DNA of 57,689 nt, taken from Chalciporus piperatus. Its lineage: Eukaryota > Basidiomycota > Agaricomycetes > Boletales > Boletaceae. The stretch is taken from assembly GCA_038093975.1 (NCBI GenBank), contig JBBPTG010000155.1:1-57689 (forward strand), read 5' to 3'. A model generated the notes under the pieces. That model worked only from the letters and a program-made list of their open reading frames with translations. It was not told where the DNA came from and did not search any database. The position numbers and the translations under genes were made by a program. Positions 32,501 to 42,889 of the stretch are shown here, one piece after another. How positions within the stretch are numbered: position 1 is the first letter of the stretch; every line of letters begins with the position of its first letter.

Positions 32501-33290
32501 CTCTGAATTCATCCGTGGACAAATAGAATATCAACAGCAGCAGCAGCTACAGAGTATACTTGACTCTCAAGCACTGGAAGATGAAGACCTTGATAATCAA
32601 TCTTTCTCTGGCCATACATATCTTGGTTCGTTATCAAAGCCAGTCACATTTACAGATGTGGAGACAACAGCAAAATCTCCTGCATTTCATAATTTCCACA
32701 ACAAGTTCACCAATTTCCTCAATGATTTCCTTTCTGTACAAAATATCCCTCTCCCACCTGGCTGCACTCATTTTGAGCCATCCTTGAATGACAAGGTGAG
32801 ATTTCATTGATATATCAATGATGGACATATTTGATGATTTCACCAGATACAGGAGTGCAAATATCTCAAGGTTCACTATGAGTCAATGGTGGACTGGAAA
32901 CTTGCAACTGATTACCTTCGATGCAACCCAAATTTCCATGGGCACGAACATTATGATTGCGTGCTCATCCATTATACACATGGTACACATGGGATTGATA
33001 GGTTGATTTTTGCTCGACTCCTCTTCATGTTCAAATTCACTTTCAATGAGCGCACTCTAGAATTTGCATTGGTCTTACCCATGGATCAGCCCCATGGTCC
33101 TGCTCGTATAGACAAGGACTTGCATTTTACTCGGCTTCGTTCTCGAGCTTTGGCATTAGCCGAGTTTATTCCCATCGAGTCTGTTGTTCGAGGGGCACTC
33201 TTGGTTCCAGACTTCAAACGTGATAGTGACTTCTTTCTTGTTAACTACATTGACACTGACATGTTCCTTCGTTCAAAAACTCTTGCTTAG
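29599..33290 (+). CDS. Plavaka-family transposase, more than a dozen exons
   Basis: The start MLPSKKHKRTYVLSS leads to a zinc-finger-like CQHCGEFFAARGLKSHESSC. Exons 29599-29803, 29871-30083, 30141-30538, 30601-30819, 30882-31061, 31120-31316, 31378-31578 and 31633-31793 follow GT-AG rules in frame, and further exons run to the stop at 33288. Family landmarks include RPLWDWALDLLQNPLLQPHF, FERFIDEPWTADRWWNIQ, PFAFILYADKSRLSS, NFKRVVWHESFRKLLET, GSHCPCPICLVPATELYD, SLDVHTESTLAAG and FSTRPNEAVHGPIRRM. Plavaka transposases are CACTA-like DNA transposon enzymes expanded in Agaricomycetes. I found no break in the frame, so it may be functional. Exons after 30600 are clearly AT-richer than the first three and than the flanks. 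I could not see terminal inverted repeats, so element ends are not given. Confidence 0.88.
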
Positions 33291-33629
33291 TTTATTTGGT
33301 CAGATTTTTCCATAATCATTTGATTCTGTCTTTTATTCCCTCTTCTTCAACATTGTAATACTTGCCTGGGGTGGCAGTGTCCCGCGTGAATGGCAATTGA
33401 CGGTATCTTCTCATTGAATGATTCAGACTGCTGATTCAGAGGCTCGTTGCTTCTACAGTCTCCAAACCACGATGGAGAACATTCTTAGCTTAGACTCAAT
33501 ATTAATATTCCCTTCTCATCAACACTTATCTCACGGAACCTGCTTGTCGTGAATATCTCTTTGACAGAGACTATTCCTGGTGTGCGCAAGGCTGATTCGG
33601 CTCTCCGATGGATCTCTGACCAATGCTCC
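33291..33629. other. Downstream flank of the transposase, nothing recognised
   Basis: AT-rich at first, then returning to flank composition. No gene, terminal repeat or target duplication could be identified. Confidence 0.5.
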
Positions 33630-33803
33630 CAACATCCCACCTGTTCCTGAGCATCCAACACTGCAGGACGAGCTGTCGCAAGCAGGCGAACGTTCCTTTA
33701 GTCTCCCGATTCATTACGAGTCTCGAGTACTTTCGCTAATGGGTCTTCCTGTGGATGTTAACGATCTGGAACCATCATTAATCCCTGGAAGAGACAACTT
33801 TGC
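33630..33803 (+). pseudogene. Partial duplicate of the unknown coding segment at 35038-35211
   Basis: The block encodes VPEHPTLQDEL and IHYESRVLSLMGLPVDVN and matches 35038-35211 at a constant offset of 1408 bases, without indels, but with many substitutions. Similarity stops abruptly after AACTTTGC at 33803, where dynein sequence begins. It is a fragment only. Confidence 0.85.
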
Positions 33804-34325
33804 GGCTCATCGACTCCGTCAAGGAGGACATAAAACGCCTGCATGACAAGGTGATACTCGAGCTAGTTCTCCCGGAGACATGTCACTGAGGCCCGATGTC
33901 TAGTTCAAAACTCAGTATCGATTCTCGGAGGCTTATCACATGTCCCAGATGCGCGACCTTCCCCCAATAGCTGGGGCCATCATTTGGGCGCGACAGATCG
34001 AGCGACAACTCTTGACGTACATGAAACGCGTCGAAGACGTCCTTGGAAAAGGGTTCAAACTTTACGCCTAGGGTCAGAAACTCCAATCCGAATCGACTGC
34101 GTTCCGCAAGAAGCTCGACACTCGTCATGTTTTCGAGGCATGGCTACACGATATCAATCGACGCGACATGGCCGTGAACGGACGTCTATTCGAGATCGTA
34201 CGACTGCGTGGTGGAGGATTTCAACTCGCCGTGAATTTTGATCCACAGACGATCACGCTCTTCAAGGAGGTTCGCAACTTGCTCTGGCTCAATTTCCAGA
34301 CTCCATTCGCTATCTCAAAGACTGT
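33804..34325 (+). pseudogene. Captured dynein heavy-chain fragment (tail region)
   Basis: Two exons of a cytoplasmic dynein heavy chain tail (DHC_N1 region) are present. The first ends DSVKEDIKRLHDK at 33850. An intron with proper ends follows (33851-33903, 53 nt), then [58 protein letters not shown] and NFDPQTITLFKEVRNLLW. An in-frame TAG at 34069-34071 replaces the Glu expected in the YAEGQK motif. The piece ends near TPFAIS (about 34323), after which dynein similarity is lost. A real heavy chain exceeds 4000 residues; only about 155 are here. The kept intron means it was copied from genomic DNA and not from mRNA. Confidence 0.92.
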
Positions 34326-35600
34326 CGTTGGCGCTTCGTCTGGCGTTTCTCCATTTATCATCAACACCGTCGATCGCTCTCCGTCCTCCCTGACTTTTGG
34401 CTCTGGCCACTCGAAGTCAGAATCACATGGAAGCAGCCTCGCTGCATCGCCTGTGTTCAAGAGAGCTCATGGTCACGCCCGCAAGCGGTCCTGTCTCGTG
34501 CCGCAGAAGACAAATGACAGCTCTAGTCTTCCCATTCCTCCCGAAGCGCGCCGCAGTCTCGGGCGCTGGCACGATGGGGGGTTCAATCGGAAGCAACGCG
34601 GAGGAAGAACTCGACGCCAGCGACCCTGACTCTGATATCCCCGACGAACTGCAGGTCATCTTATCGAATTCAGACCAGGAAGCCGAGGATACGATGACGT
34701 TCGACCCCGAGCCAGCATGCACGCCCCTCCCGTCTCCAGGATTGCCCCCCGAGATGCCCCTTCCAGAGCCTGACAGTCCCTCTCCGAGGGGATCGGTGAT
34801 AGACGTTCCCATTTTCCGAATCTCTGTCGTTGACGAAGACTACAACCTCGATGTCGAGGAAGCCGGCGCTGCCTCTGAAGATGATACCAAGAAGTCGTTC
34901 GATTTCACCGGCGAGTTGCAAAGGCTCAACCAATCCGGTGTATCCGATCGTCGGAGCTTCATTGAACAACTCGAGAACGCGTTTCGCACCCCCGCGAAAA
35001 TCGATCTCCACCACGACTTTGGAAATTTCTCGTCTCCCGGCGTCCCAACTGTTCCTGAGCATCCAACACCGCAGGACGAGCTGATGAATGATGACGAATG
35101 CTCCTTTAATCTCCCGATTCACTACGAGTCTCGCGTACTCTCGCCAATGGGTCTCCCTGTCGATGTTAACAATCTGGAACCTTCGCTACTCCCGGGGAGA
35201 GACAGCTTTGCTACTACCGCCTCCGACGATGAACTTCTCAGGATCCTCGTGCCGCTTCGGAATGAGATTTCTGTTGGTTCGCGCCCGTCGGATGGACAGC
35301 TCAATCGAGATTTCAGATTCGGTGGGAAATGCTCTTCCGAGAGTAACAAGGAAATGGCTCCCCTCACGTTGTCAGACATCATCCCCCCGCCGGAGATTGC
35401 CAGATCGCTCTCCATGGCATCATTCGCAGGTGACGAAAGTGCTCTGATGAAGTCCATCTTCGCCATGGCTGTTGACATTCCATCTCCCGTCAGTCTCTAC
35501 AATCGCAGTTTCGGTGCTCACCGCCGCGGAGACTTCAGTGCGAGCATCAGTAGCATCGCGCAATCGTACGCAATGGGCGGCGCCATCGTTTTCATTCGGT
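34326..35600 (+). pseudogene. Unknown low-complexity protein segment fused downstream of the dynein piece
   Basis: Reading continues from the dynein frame into a Ser/Pro-rich stretch, then changes frame near 34560. From there about 340 residues read well: an acidic SDIPDELQVILSNSDQEAED, a Pro-rich linker, FDFTGELQRLNQSG, SFIEQLENAFRTPAKIDL, the VPEHP..LPIHYESRVLSP block also found at 33630, and LTLSDIIPPPEIARSLSMAS. It looks like a disordered cytoplasmic or nuclear protein of fungi with no known function. The open frame itself extends to 36025 through a minisatellite, which cannot be ancestral coding sequence. The frame change and missing start suggest a broken gene. Confidence 0.6.
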
Positions 35601-35804
35601 TTTGCCCCCACCCAAGCGCGTTCACGAACCAACGCCAACACGAACGGAAACCGGTTTCCGCTCGTGTTCGCGTTGTCATCATTCGTTCCCCTCCCAACCA
35701 CGACACGTGCCGCTCGCCCTTACACTCACCACACGCCTCACCCTTGTCCACAGTGAGACGCACGCGCACTGTACGCAGACCAACATCGTCTTTTTTTCTG
35801 AACA

Positions 35805-35990
35805 GTCACGGACACGAACATGAACAGGAACATGACCCTGTTCCCGTTCATGTTCGTGTTCGTGATTCTTCATGTTCGTTCATGTTCGTTCAGGTTCGTT
35901 CATGTTCGTTCATGTTCGTTAATGTTCGTTCAGGTTCGTTTAGGTTCGTTCAGGTTCGTGTTCATTCTGAGTTCGTGTTCGTGTTCCATA
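35805..35990. repeat. 10-bp minisatellite (CATGTTCGTT) with an adjoining palindrome
   Basis: Nine perfect-length units of CATGTTCGTT or CAGGTTCGTT run from 35871 to 35960. Just before them, CACGAACATGAACAGGAACA at about 35813 pairs with its reverse complement TGTTCCCGTTCATGTTCGTG near 35839, making a large hairpin. In the plus frame the units encode FVQVRSCSF-like repeats that extend the upstream open frame. Confidence 0.92.
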
Positions 35991-36025
35991 AGCTCACCCC
36001 ACCCAATCCGCACATCCCAACTTGA

Positions 36026-36686
36026 AAGTCAATGACCACAGGTAAAATCTGCGGGTTTTGTACCCATACTCGTACCCGTGCGGTGAGTCGGACCGATGAC
36101 GAGGCTATGTCATTATCAATAATAACTGGTGGATGTATTATTATATGGCCATGTATCGACTTGACGGAGGTCTGATTACAATGGACTCTGATGTTATGTA
36201 ATAAACCCTTCGGCTTGAATCTCATTGGATTTGAATCATAGTACATGGGCGCTGTGACTCAATCACGATTCGGATCATTCTCATCTGTCTCATTACCCAA
36301 TGGCCATCGGGCTTGACGGTCAGTAATCGGATAGCTGTGTTGTACAACGTATTTCTTACTAACGAACTTTGCAGCACTCCCGTACGTTCACATGAGGCGA
36401 CGACTTTAACACGCTTGCTGACGTTTTTTTATGTAGCAAGCTGGCCGCATCAAGATGACAAAAACACGGAAATGGAACCCACAAGGCACTCTTCAAGCTT
36501 CAAGATTGAATCTGGGTCGTCTGGGGTCGGCATCGTCCTTCGGTTAAGGGACACTGATAAGGTCTGCTGGGCATTTAAGCTAACCGGTTTCGTTGGCTCA
36601 GCTCGGTATTGCGAGTCCCTCGCCCAGCAATCTCGTTCTCACTGTCACCGCTTGGACTAGCTTTTCCGTTCTTCTACGCCATCATC
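36026..36686. other. Intergenic, probable promoter region of the DUF6698 gene
   Basis: No gene seen. The last 100 bases are pyrimidine-rich, as often found before fungal start codons. Confidence 0.5.
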
Positions 36687-38733
36687 ATGCCATCTCGCGC
36701 CGCTCCTGAAGAGGACTTCACCTCTGCTATTGGTGCAGTGCAGGGCTCTGATTCAGACAGCTCTACTTCCGACTCAGAGGAAACATCTCGCAGGAGCGCA
36801 TCTGACGCCGGTTCTGAGTCTGGCGAAGACGAACGTCCCGGCGATTCTGACCTCCGCAGAATCCGCGAGGCTATGGCTCCGCAATCTGCCGCTGCGACAC
36901 CAGAAGAGATTCGTGAGGTTGGTTCACACTCAATATCGAAGGATATCATTTTTCTGACCATAGAAATCACATCTAGCAACTCGAGAAGACACAAAATGTC
37001 CTGTTCGAGATGCGTGGCAAATTAGGCGAAGTCACATCTCGCAACAGTCTACTCGAGAATCACGTTCAGAAGTCTAGAGGTGGAAAGAGCAAAAAACTAG
37101 GTAACCTTACTGAACAGGAACTCAAGGTCGTTGCTCAGCAGGAGGATATCCGCGTCTTCGGCCGGAAATATGCGGGAACTCACTCGCTCTGGATCAATAG
37201 CGAGATCTTTCCGCTTAGTCGCAACCCCAAGATCGACCTCCTCGCTCCTGAGCGTTGGCTGTCGCCCCTCTCGAGGGAAGATGGTGTGAAGACTGAACTA
37301 TTCAAGTTCATTCCGAAGGAAAGCCACAAGTTAATGGCTTACAAGACGTTTGGAACCACGGTAAGTCAATCCGCTGACTTTAATCACTAATCTCAGACTT
37401 ATGCACTTTTTCTTGCAGTTCGTCCATGGTGTTTCCTGCATACGGTCAGAAATGGCTTCAGATATCAAAAATTCTGCCGGAGCCATTTTTGGCCTGAACG
37501 CGATGTACTTCAGCCGCGGATATGATCGAACCACACAAGCAGACTGTCGCAGCCTTATTGTCGCCCCCAACGATAAATTTACGAAGTTTGCACCTGTTCT
37601 GTTCCCTCGTCCCGACAACCCGCAGCCAAATGACTTCCTCAAGTGCGTGGCCCTCGTTCGGGTAAGTTCTCCGAGTCGTATATAGCCATATTTTTATTAA
37701 CAAACCATGGTCCTTGGAACAGGTATTGAGGGTCGCGCTATTTGGAAAAGCATCAATCAATGGCGGACGCTCATCTGGACCAAAGCCGAAGGCCAAGATC
37801 TGGAACCTCAACAGCACGACGGCGGGAATGATAGCGAACGCAGCCGTGGTCGTAAGTTCCGACATTCTTGCTGAATCAACTTGCAACTTAACGATATTTT
37901 TTTCCAGGCAATTTTTGTACTTTCCGGAGATCCTAACCTATACCCAAAAGGCGAGAAGACCAGCATTCCGTATACCGAGTGGCAAGCCTACTACTACTCT
38001 CGTTTGCATGACCAAACTCCTTGGGCGAGGTCCGTCTTCAAGTTTTTCAATGATGCCCTTTTCCCCGCAACATCCTCCGGAGCCGTGGATCCCCTGGAAA
38101 CGAACGACGTCAATGACACTAATGAGTGGGAAGAAGAGTTCGAACTTGCCTTCGCGGCTGGTGTCGACTTTCCTGTTGTAGAGCAGCATCAGGCTCGGCC
38201 CCCACCTGAGCCTGAAGTACCCGCCACAGCTCCAGCACGTCCTGCCCCCTCGTTATCAACTGGCGATACAGAATCTCAGCCTCCTTGATGCAGGAGCACC
38301 TCGTATCACCATTCCAGCCGCATCTCTACCCGGGCCTGCTTTCATTCCACCCGTACTACCAGCCCTACCTGCTTCTGCAGGAGCACTTGCTGCGCTTCCT
38401 GGACCCACTTTTCGTGTCAATGCCGCAGCCTCAGCTCCACCTGCTCCCGCTCCACCTGCTCCCGCTCCACCCCCACCCCCCACTCCACCTGCTCGTGCAC
38501 CTGTGCTTGTTGTAGCGGAGCCTGCCGACGATCCTGCCGGTGACATTGGTAAAGTGCCTGCGAACACTGCAGCGAAGGCAAAGCCAAAGCCAAAGCCCAA
38601 ACGCAAAGGCAAAGGCAAAGCTGCCACGGCGCCCGAAGAATCCGACAAACCACAGAACGTGATCGACGAGCTTGATGCTGACACTGGAAGTGCTGTTTCG
38701 GGCAGGAGAAAGACAAGGAAGGCGAACAAGTAA
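36687..38733 (+). CDS. DUF6698-type fungal protein, six exons (585 residues)
   Basis: Exons 36687-36917, 36977-37360, 37419-37661, 37723-37851, 37908-38216 and 38272-38733 all end on codon boundaries (phase 0). The N-terminus is acidic and Ser-rich, followed by a short coiled coil (QLEKTQNVLFEMRGKLGE). The DUF6698 core runs about residues 115-375: RVFGRKYAGTHSLWI, PERWLSPLSRED, FVHGVSCIRSEMASDIKNSA, FGLNAMYFSRGYDRT, VLRVALFGKASINGG, and AIFVLSGDPNLYPKGEKTSI. The last exon is Pro/Ala-rich and ends in a basic KPKPKPKRKGKGK stretch that could be a nuclear localisation signal. Function is unknown; the family is strongly multiplied in Agaricomycetes. If the last intron is not spliced, the protein ends instead at 38288 (TGA). 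Confidence 0.8.
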
Positions 38734-40799
38734 CGTTTCTTAATGCTACGCAGCGCGGTGGCAGGTCCCCTTCCAACTTCAATAATTTCCGCTCTCGTTT
38801 CAAGTTCATCTTTTTCCTGTTACATACATCTTCCTTCTTCATCTCCCATTTGTCATTTCCTCTAAATCACACTGTCGTATCTGAATCATGTCCTCACGCC
38901 CGTAGACTCACGTTGCAAATGTGTTGCAATCGAGTATTAGTCTGTTATCATGAGTTCGAAGCAAGTCCAAATAAGGCTATGAAAATACAAGCACAAACAA
39001 TGTGGTAAGCCACTTGAAAAGTGGTTGGAATTCAGGCTCCGCACATCCTTTCTTTTCGTGAGTTCCAACGCCATGCCAACTCAGAATCGTTTATCGACGC
39101 CTGGTCCAGGATTCAGATCGTCTCCGAATACACGTCGTCGTCGTCGACGATGATTCAGACTATGAAGTAAGTCATCAAGTTTGATATCACTGAGACTGAT
39201 TTCTGACGAGTCACTCGAACTTTTAAACCAGGATTCGTTGGTCCATTGACAAGACTCTACATGAACATCCACTCCTTGCATCAGTTTTTCATTCCATCCC
39301 GGTCGTCAGTAAGCCAAGACTTCGCTTCCCCATCTCCATCGTACTCACGCACTGCAAGCCATTCCTACCCACAATACTCATGTCACCTCGTGCTCACAGT
39401 TCACGCTGGATTGTCATGGTAAGCGCGGATCCCCTTACCCTATCTCCGTCACACTCACCCTCTACTAGTCCACAGACCGCGAGCACCCCTGGTATCCCCT
39501 TCCCTTCGTATTACAATCCGCATGCCTCATCATTGACTTGTCGTACTCACCTTCTATCCACACTGTAAGTGAGTTCCGTCCTGTCCCGCCTCTGTCGTAC
39601 TTACAATATCTAACTTGAAGCAGCCCTCCCGATGATATATTAACCTCTCAGTCGCCTTCTATCTCCTGCCAGTGTGAGCACGGACACCAACTACCGCAGC
39701 CCCAGCCGTCGCCAATACCCATTCTTCCCATACTCACCCTACATACCACTCTGGACAACCCATCACCATCCGACTCAGACTTGTTGCCCCGATGACATAG
39801 CAGCCAATGTTGTCATCCCTATGTGAGTGTTCTTCGCAACCCGCTGCTGCTGTGCTCTGAGTCATCCCACCCCGCAGATCCTGCTCGACTCGGACATTGA
39901 TATGCTCACACGGTATATGTTCTCTGTCACATCGTTGCACAGTCTCCCCACTCTCAGTGACTGCTTTTTGACATTTATATAGGCTATGAAATTTTTGCTA
40001 TTATCCGCTAGACGTCTTGGAACTCTTCAGATGGCTTGGTAGTATAATGCAACTGGATTGGGATCTTGTACATTGGATCGAAAGATGGAGGATTGGATCG
40101 AAAGATGGAGGATTGGATCGAAAGATAGTGGGAACCATTTCCTTGGCTTGTAATTGAGTTACGGGTTGGAACTCCATTGGAATGGCTTGGAATGCCATGG
40201 AAGGGAATGAGACCCTCCCTTTCGGGGGTGTGGAAAGGGCAGGTTGCAAGGCACTTGAAATGGTAACCACCGCCATTACAATTTATTTAAAATGGTAACT
40301 GTCTGCATTGCAAGTGAATTGTAACTGAATTGTAATAATTTCGGGTGGTATTCCAAGTCAGTTACAATCCCGGCGGCACATTGAGGCCTTGCAAGCAGTT
40401 GCAAGTCACGGGAATGGCAAATTACTTTTTCCGACAATAGATGACAAGACGAAAAGGATGAGTAAAAGTAAGGAAAGTGCGACAGTAAGGACGCATAGCA
40501 AGGTTAGAGGACGTGGAATGGAAAGGAAGCTTACCAGCGAATCATCTCATACCTGGACAACGGTTTCCGGGGACACGGAGGACGATACCTGTGAACAAAA
40601 CAAACGATCCGTGGTTTCCGTGTACCACGGAACGACGGGAACGGAACGTGATAGGGACGGAAGGCTGTATGTGCGGCGGAAGAGGTTGGGACATAAACGG
40701 AAAGAAAGGAAAAACGTCGAGGAACGTTGAGAATGGGAAATGGGGGTAGAACGCCGGCTGCAAGCGTAGGGAATATGCGTTCCCTACAGCGCGGCTATG
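38734..40799. other. Long intergenic region, no gene recognised
   Basis: Short frames only. From 39300 to 39930 the plus strand is unusually C/T-rich with repeated CTCACC words but no clear period. A 20-bp tandem repeat lies at 40072-40128. Nothing else is supported. Confidence 0.5.
40072..40128. repeat. 20-bp tandem repeat, nearly three units
   Basis: TTGGATCGAAAGATGGAGGA is repeated twice exactly and a third time partially, ending GAAAGATAG. Confidence 0.9.
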
Positions 40800-41735
40800 C
40801 TTGAGGTGAGTAGTGGTGGTGGTGGTGAGCGAGAACTCACCTGGTGAAGCCGGCGGGGCTGTTGAGCCCTCGCCGGCTGCGTTTTCGTGCTGTGTTGAGG
40901 TGGGTTGTGGGGTAGTGGTAGTTGTAGTTTGGTTGTAGTGATGAGGACTCGAAAATGCTGACGCGGCAAGTTCAACACGGTCACGTGACCTTCCCGTGCG
41001 GATTTTTGACAAGTCCAACCATTAGGGAAATTAAGCTACACTTATCTACGCTTTTTTGTACACTCAATCACAACACTTTCACACTTTTAACTACACTTTT
41101 GTACGCTTTTTTGTACACTTAGCTCCAGTCAAACCTAGTTACTTTGCTACACTCTTGACTACCCTTAGTACACTTTTTTGTACACTTTTCCTACACTCAA
41201 TCCTAATATACTTTGGTACACTTTTGATTACTGATTTAGTACGCTTTTTTGCTACAGTTTAGCTACACTCCATCTAGCTACACTTTCCTACACATTTGAC
41301 TACAGTTTTACTACAGTTTAGCTACACTCTATCCTAATAGACTTTCCCACACTATTGACTACACATTCACTACGCTTTTTTGTACACTTTAGCTACACTC
41401 TAATCTAATAGACTTTCCCACACTTGTAACTACACATTTACTACGCTTTTTGTACACTTTAGCTACACTCTAACCTAATAGACTTTCCCACACTATTGAC
41501 TACACTTTTAGTACGCTTTTTTGCTACACTCTATTACTACACATTTTCCCACATTTGTAACTACACTTTTAGTACGCTTTTTTGTACACTTTAGTTACAC
41601 TCCATCACTACACATTTTCCCACACCATTGACTACACTTTTAGTACGCTTTTTTCTACACTTTGCTACACTTTTCACTACACTTACTACACTTTTGCTAC
41701 ACTCAGTTTTCCACCCTTTGGACTACTTATACCTT
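40800..41735. repeat. Satellite block A: hairpin unit plus 70-bp TACACTTTT array (first copy)
   Basis: One hairpin unit (GCCGGCGGGGCTGTTGAGCC at 40849) is followed by CGGCAAGTTCAACACGGTCA near 40969, an ATTAGGGAAAT-like spacer near 41022, and then an array of about 70-bp units to 41735. Each unit contains TACGCTTTTTTGTACACTTT and CACTCTAACCTAATAGACTT. The order and strand are the same as in the block at about 46250-47090. Confidence 0.85.
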
Positions 41736-41914
41736 CAGAAAAGTTGAGTATAATTATCATGAATTATATGAAATATCATGAAATACCTGATAATATACTC
41801 TCAAGGGTGGTCAGCCACTTGTAACTGACACAAAATTTCCTGATAATATGAGAAATTACATGATATTTTCGAAAAAAACACAGTTTTTCAGTAATTTTCT
41901 ACTATTCTATACAA

Positions 41915-42595
41915 TTATCTAGGGGAGGGTTTTCCTGATGCCGATGGTGCTGACACGTTGGTCTGTTTCGGGCGAGGCCTCGAGGACTTTGAGGATTTTG
42001 AGGGGACCGGCCGCTCTATTGGGTGATCTTCTGGCTCCTCGGCCTCATCTGACCCGACTGCAACCGCCCTCTGTTTACCCTTTCCTTGACGAGCTGGGGG
42101 CGGCAAGGTGATGCGAGGAGCTGTAGAAGGCAGGGTGGCAGTGGGCAACTTGGCAGTGGCAGGGGGAGGCGATGTCGAGTCAGTGGCCGCAGATGGCCGG
42201 TACCAATGGTGGAACTGGATGGAGTCACCAGGATGGAGGATGGACTCCCATACCGGCCAACTGTTGACGTTGGTGCAGCTGGGGATCCGAATGTCTGCAG
42301 CAATGACGATCGGAGGGATGATGGTGGCAGCCTCAGCCATCAGGCGAAAATGATGCTGTGGGGAGTGAGAAAGATGAGCATAGGGTAGGGTATGAGGGAG
42401 TAGTCTGGACGCGCCAATGCCGCCCTCATCGAATCCAATCTCCTCTTCCAGTCTTGGGTGCGAGCCTCCAACTCCGAGCTTGAAAGGCGGCTCCCTCAGC
42501 CTTCGCCACTTTGAATGATGGCCTCAATGGTGATCTTGAGGAACTCTGTGAGAGCTTGAGCAGAGGTGTTGGCTTTCTGAGCAGACATCATGTTG
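41915..42595 (-). pseudogene. Unknown two-part gene with an in-frame stop
   Basis: On the minus strand, 42595 begins MMSAQKANTSAQALTEFLK and runs 30 residues to a TGA, after which the same frame continues as a coiled-coil-like SSSELEARTQDWKRRLDSMR. A second frame from 42340 to 41915 gives 141 residues starting MAEAATIIPPIVIAADIRIP, with VWESILHPGDSIQFHHWY, then a Ser/Pro/Lys-rich tail. These may be two exons of one gene, but no clear donor joins them. I do not know the family; the layout is reminiscent of small proteins associated with fungal transposons. It is divergent from the gene at 42890, with 294 bases between. Confidence 0.5.
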
Positions 42596-42889
42596 TGATG
42601 GATGGCGAGTAGAGAGGAGGTGAAGAGCACGGTGTTAGAGAGGCGAGATGAAATCAAGTGTTAAACGGTTGTGGATGAGTGACGGCCGAGAATAAAAGCT
42701 ATAGAAAGTGATGTAATGTGTTTGTTCAAGTTGGGTGAGCGGAGCTGGAAATGTACTTGAATTCTCATAGGGAGCAGGTGACATGGGAAACTGGAAGTCT
42801 CGGGTGCTGTTGATCTGATTGATCTGATTAGGCTCAGCCGATGGGTTCTATCTCCCCTGGTCTGTCCTTGACTATTTTGCAACATACAC

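Noticed and set aside
34423..34812. Minus-strand 129-residue frame
   Set aside because: Shadow of the acidic, Pro-rich plus-strand coding segment; Gly/Ser-rich by complement only.
29599..38733. KDZ transposon carrying a TET/JBP oxygenase
   Set aside because: The transposase matches Plavaka landmarks, and no double-stranded beta-helix motif (HxD...H) of TET/JBP was found nearby.
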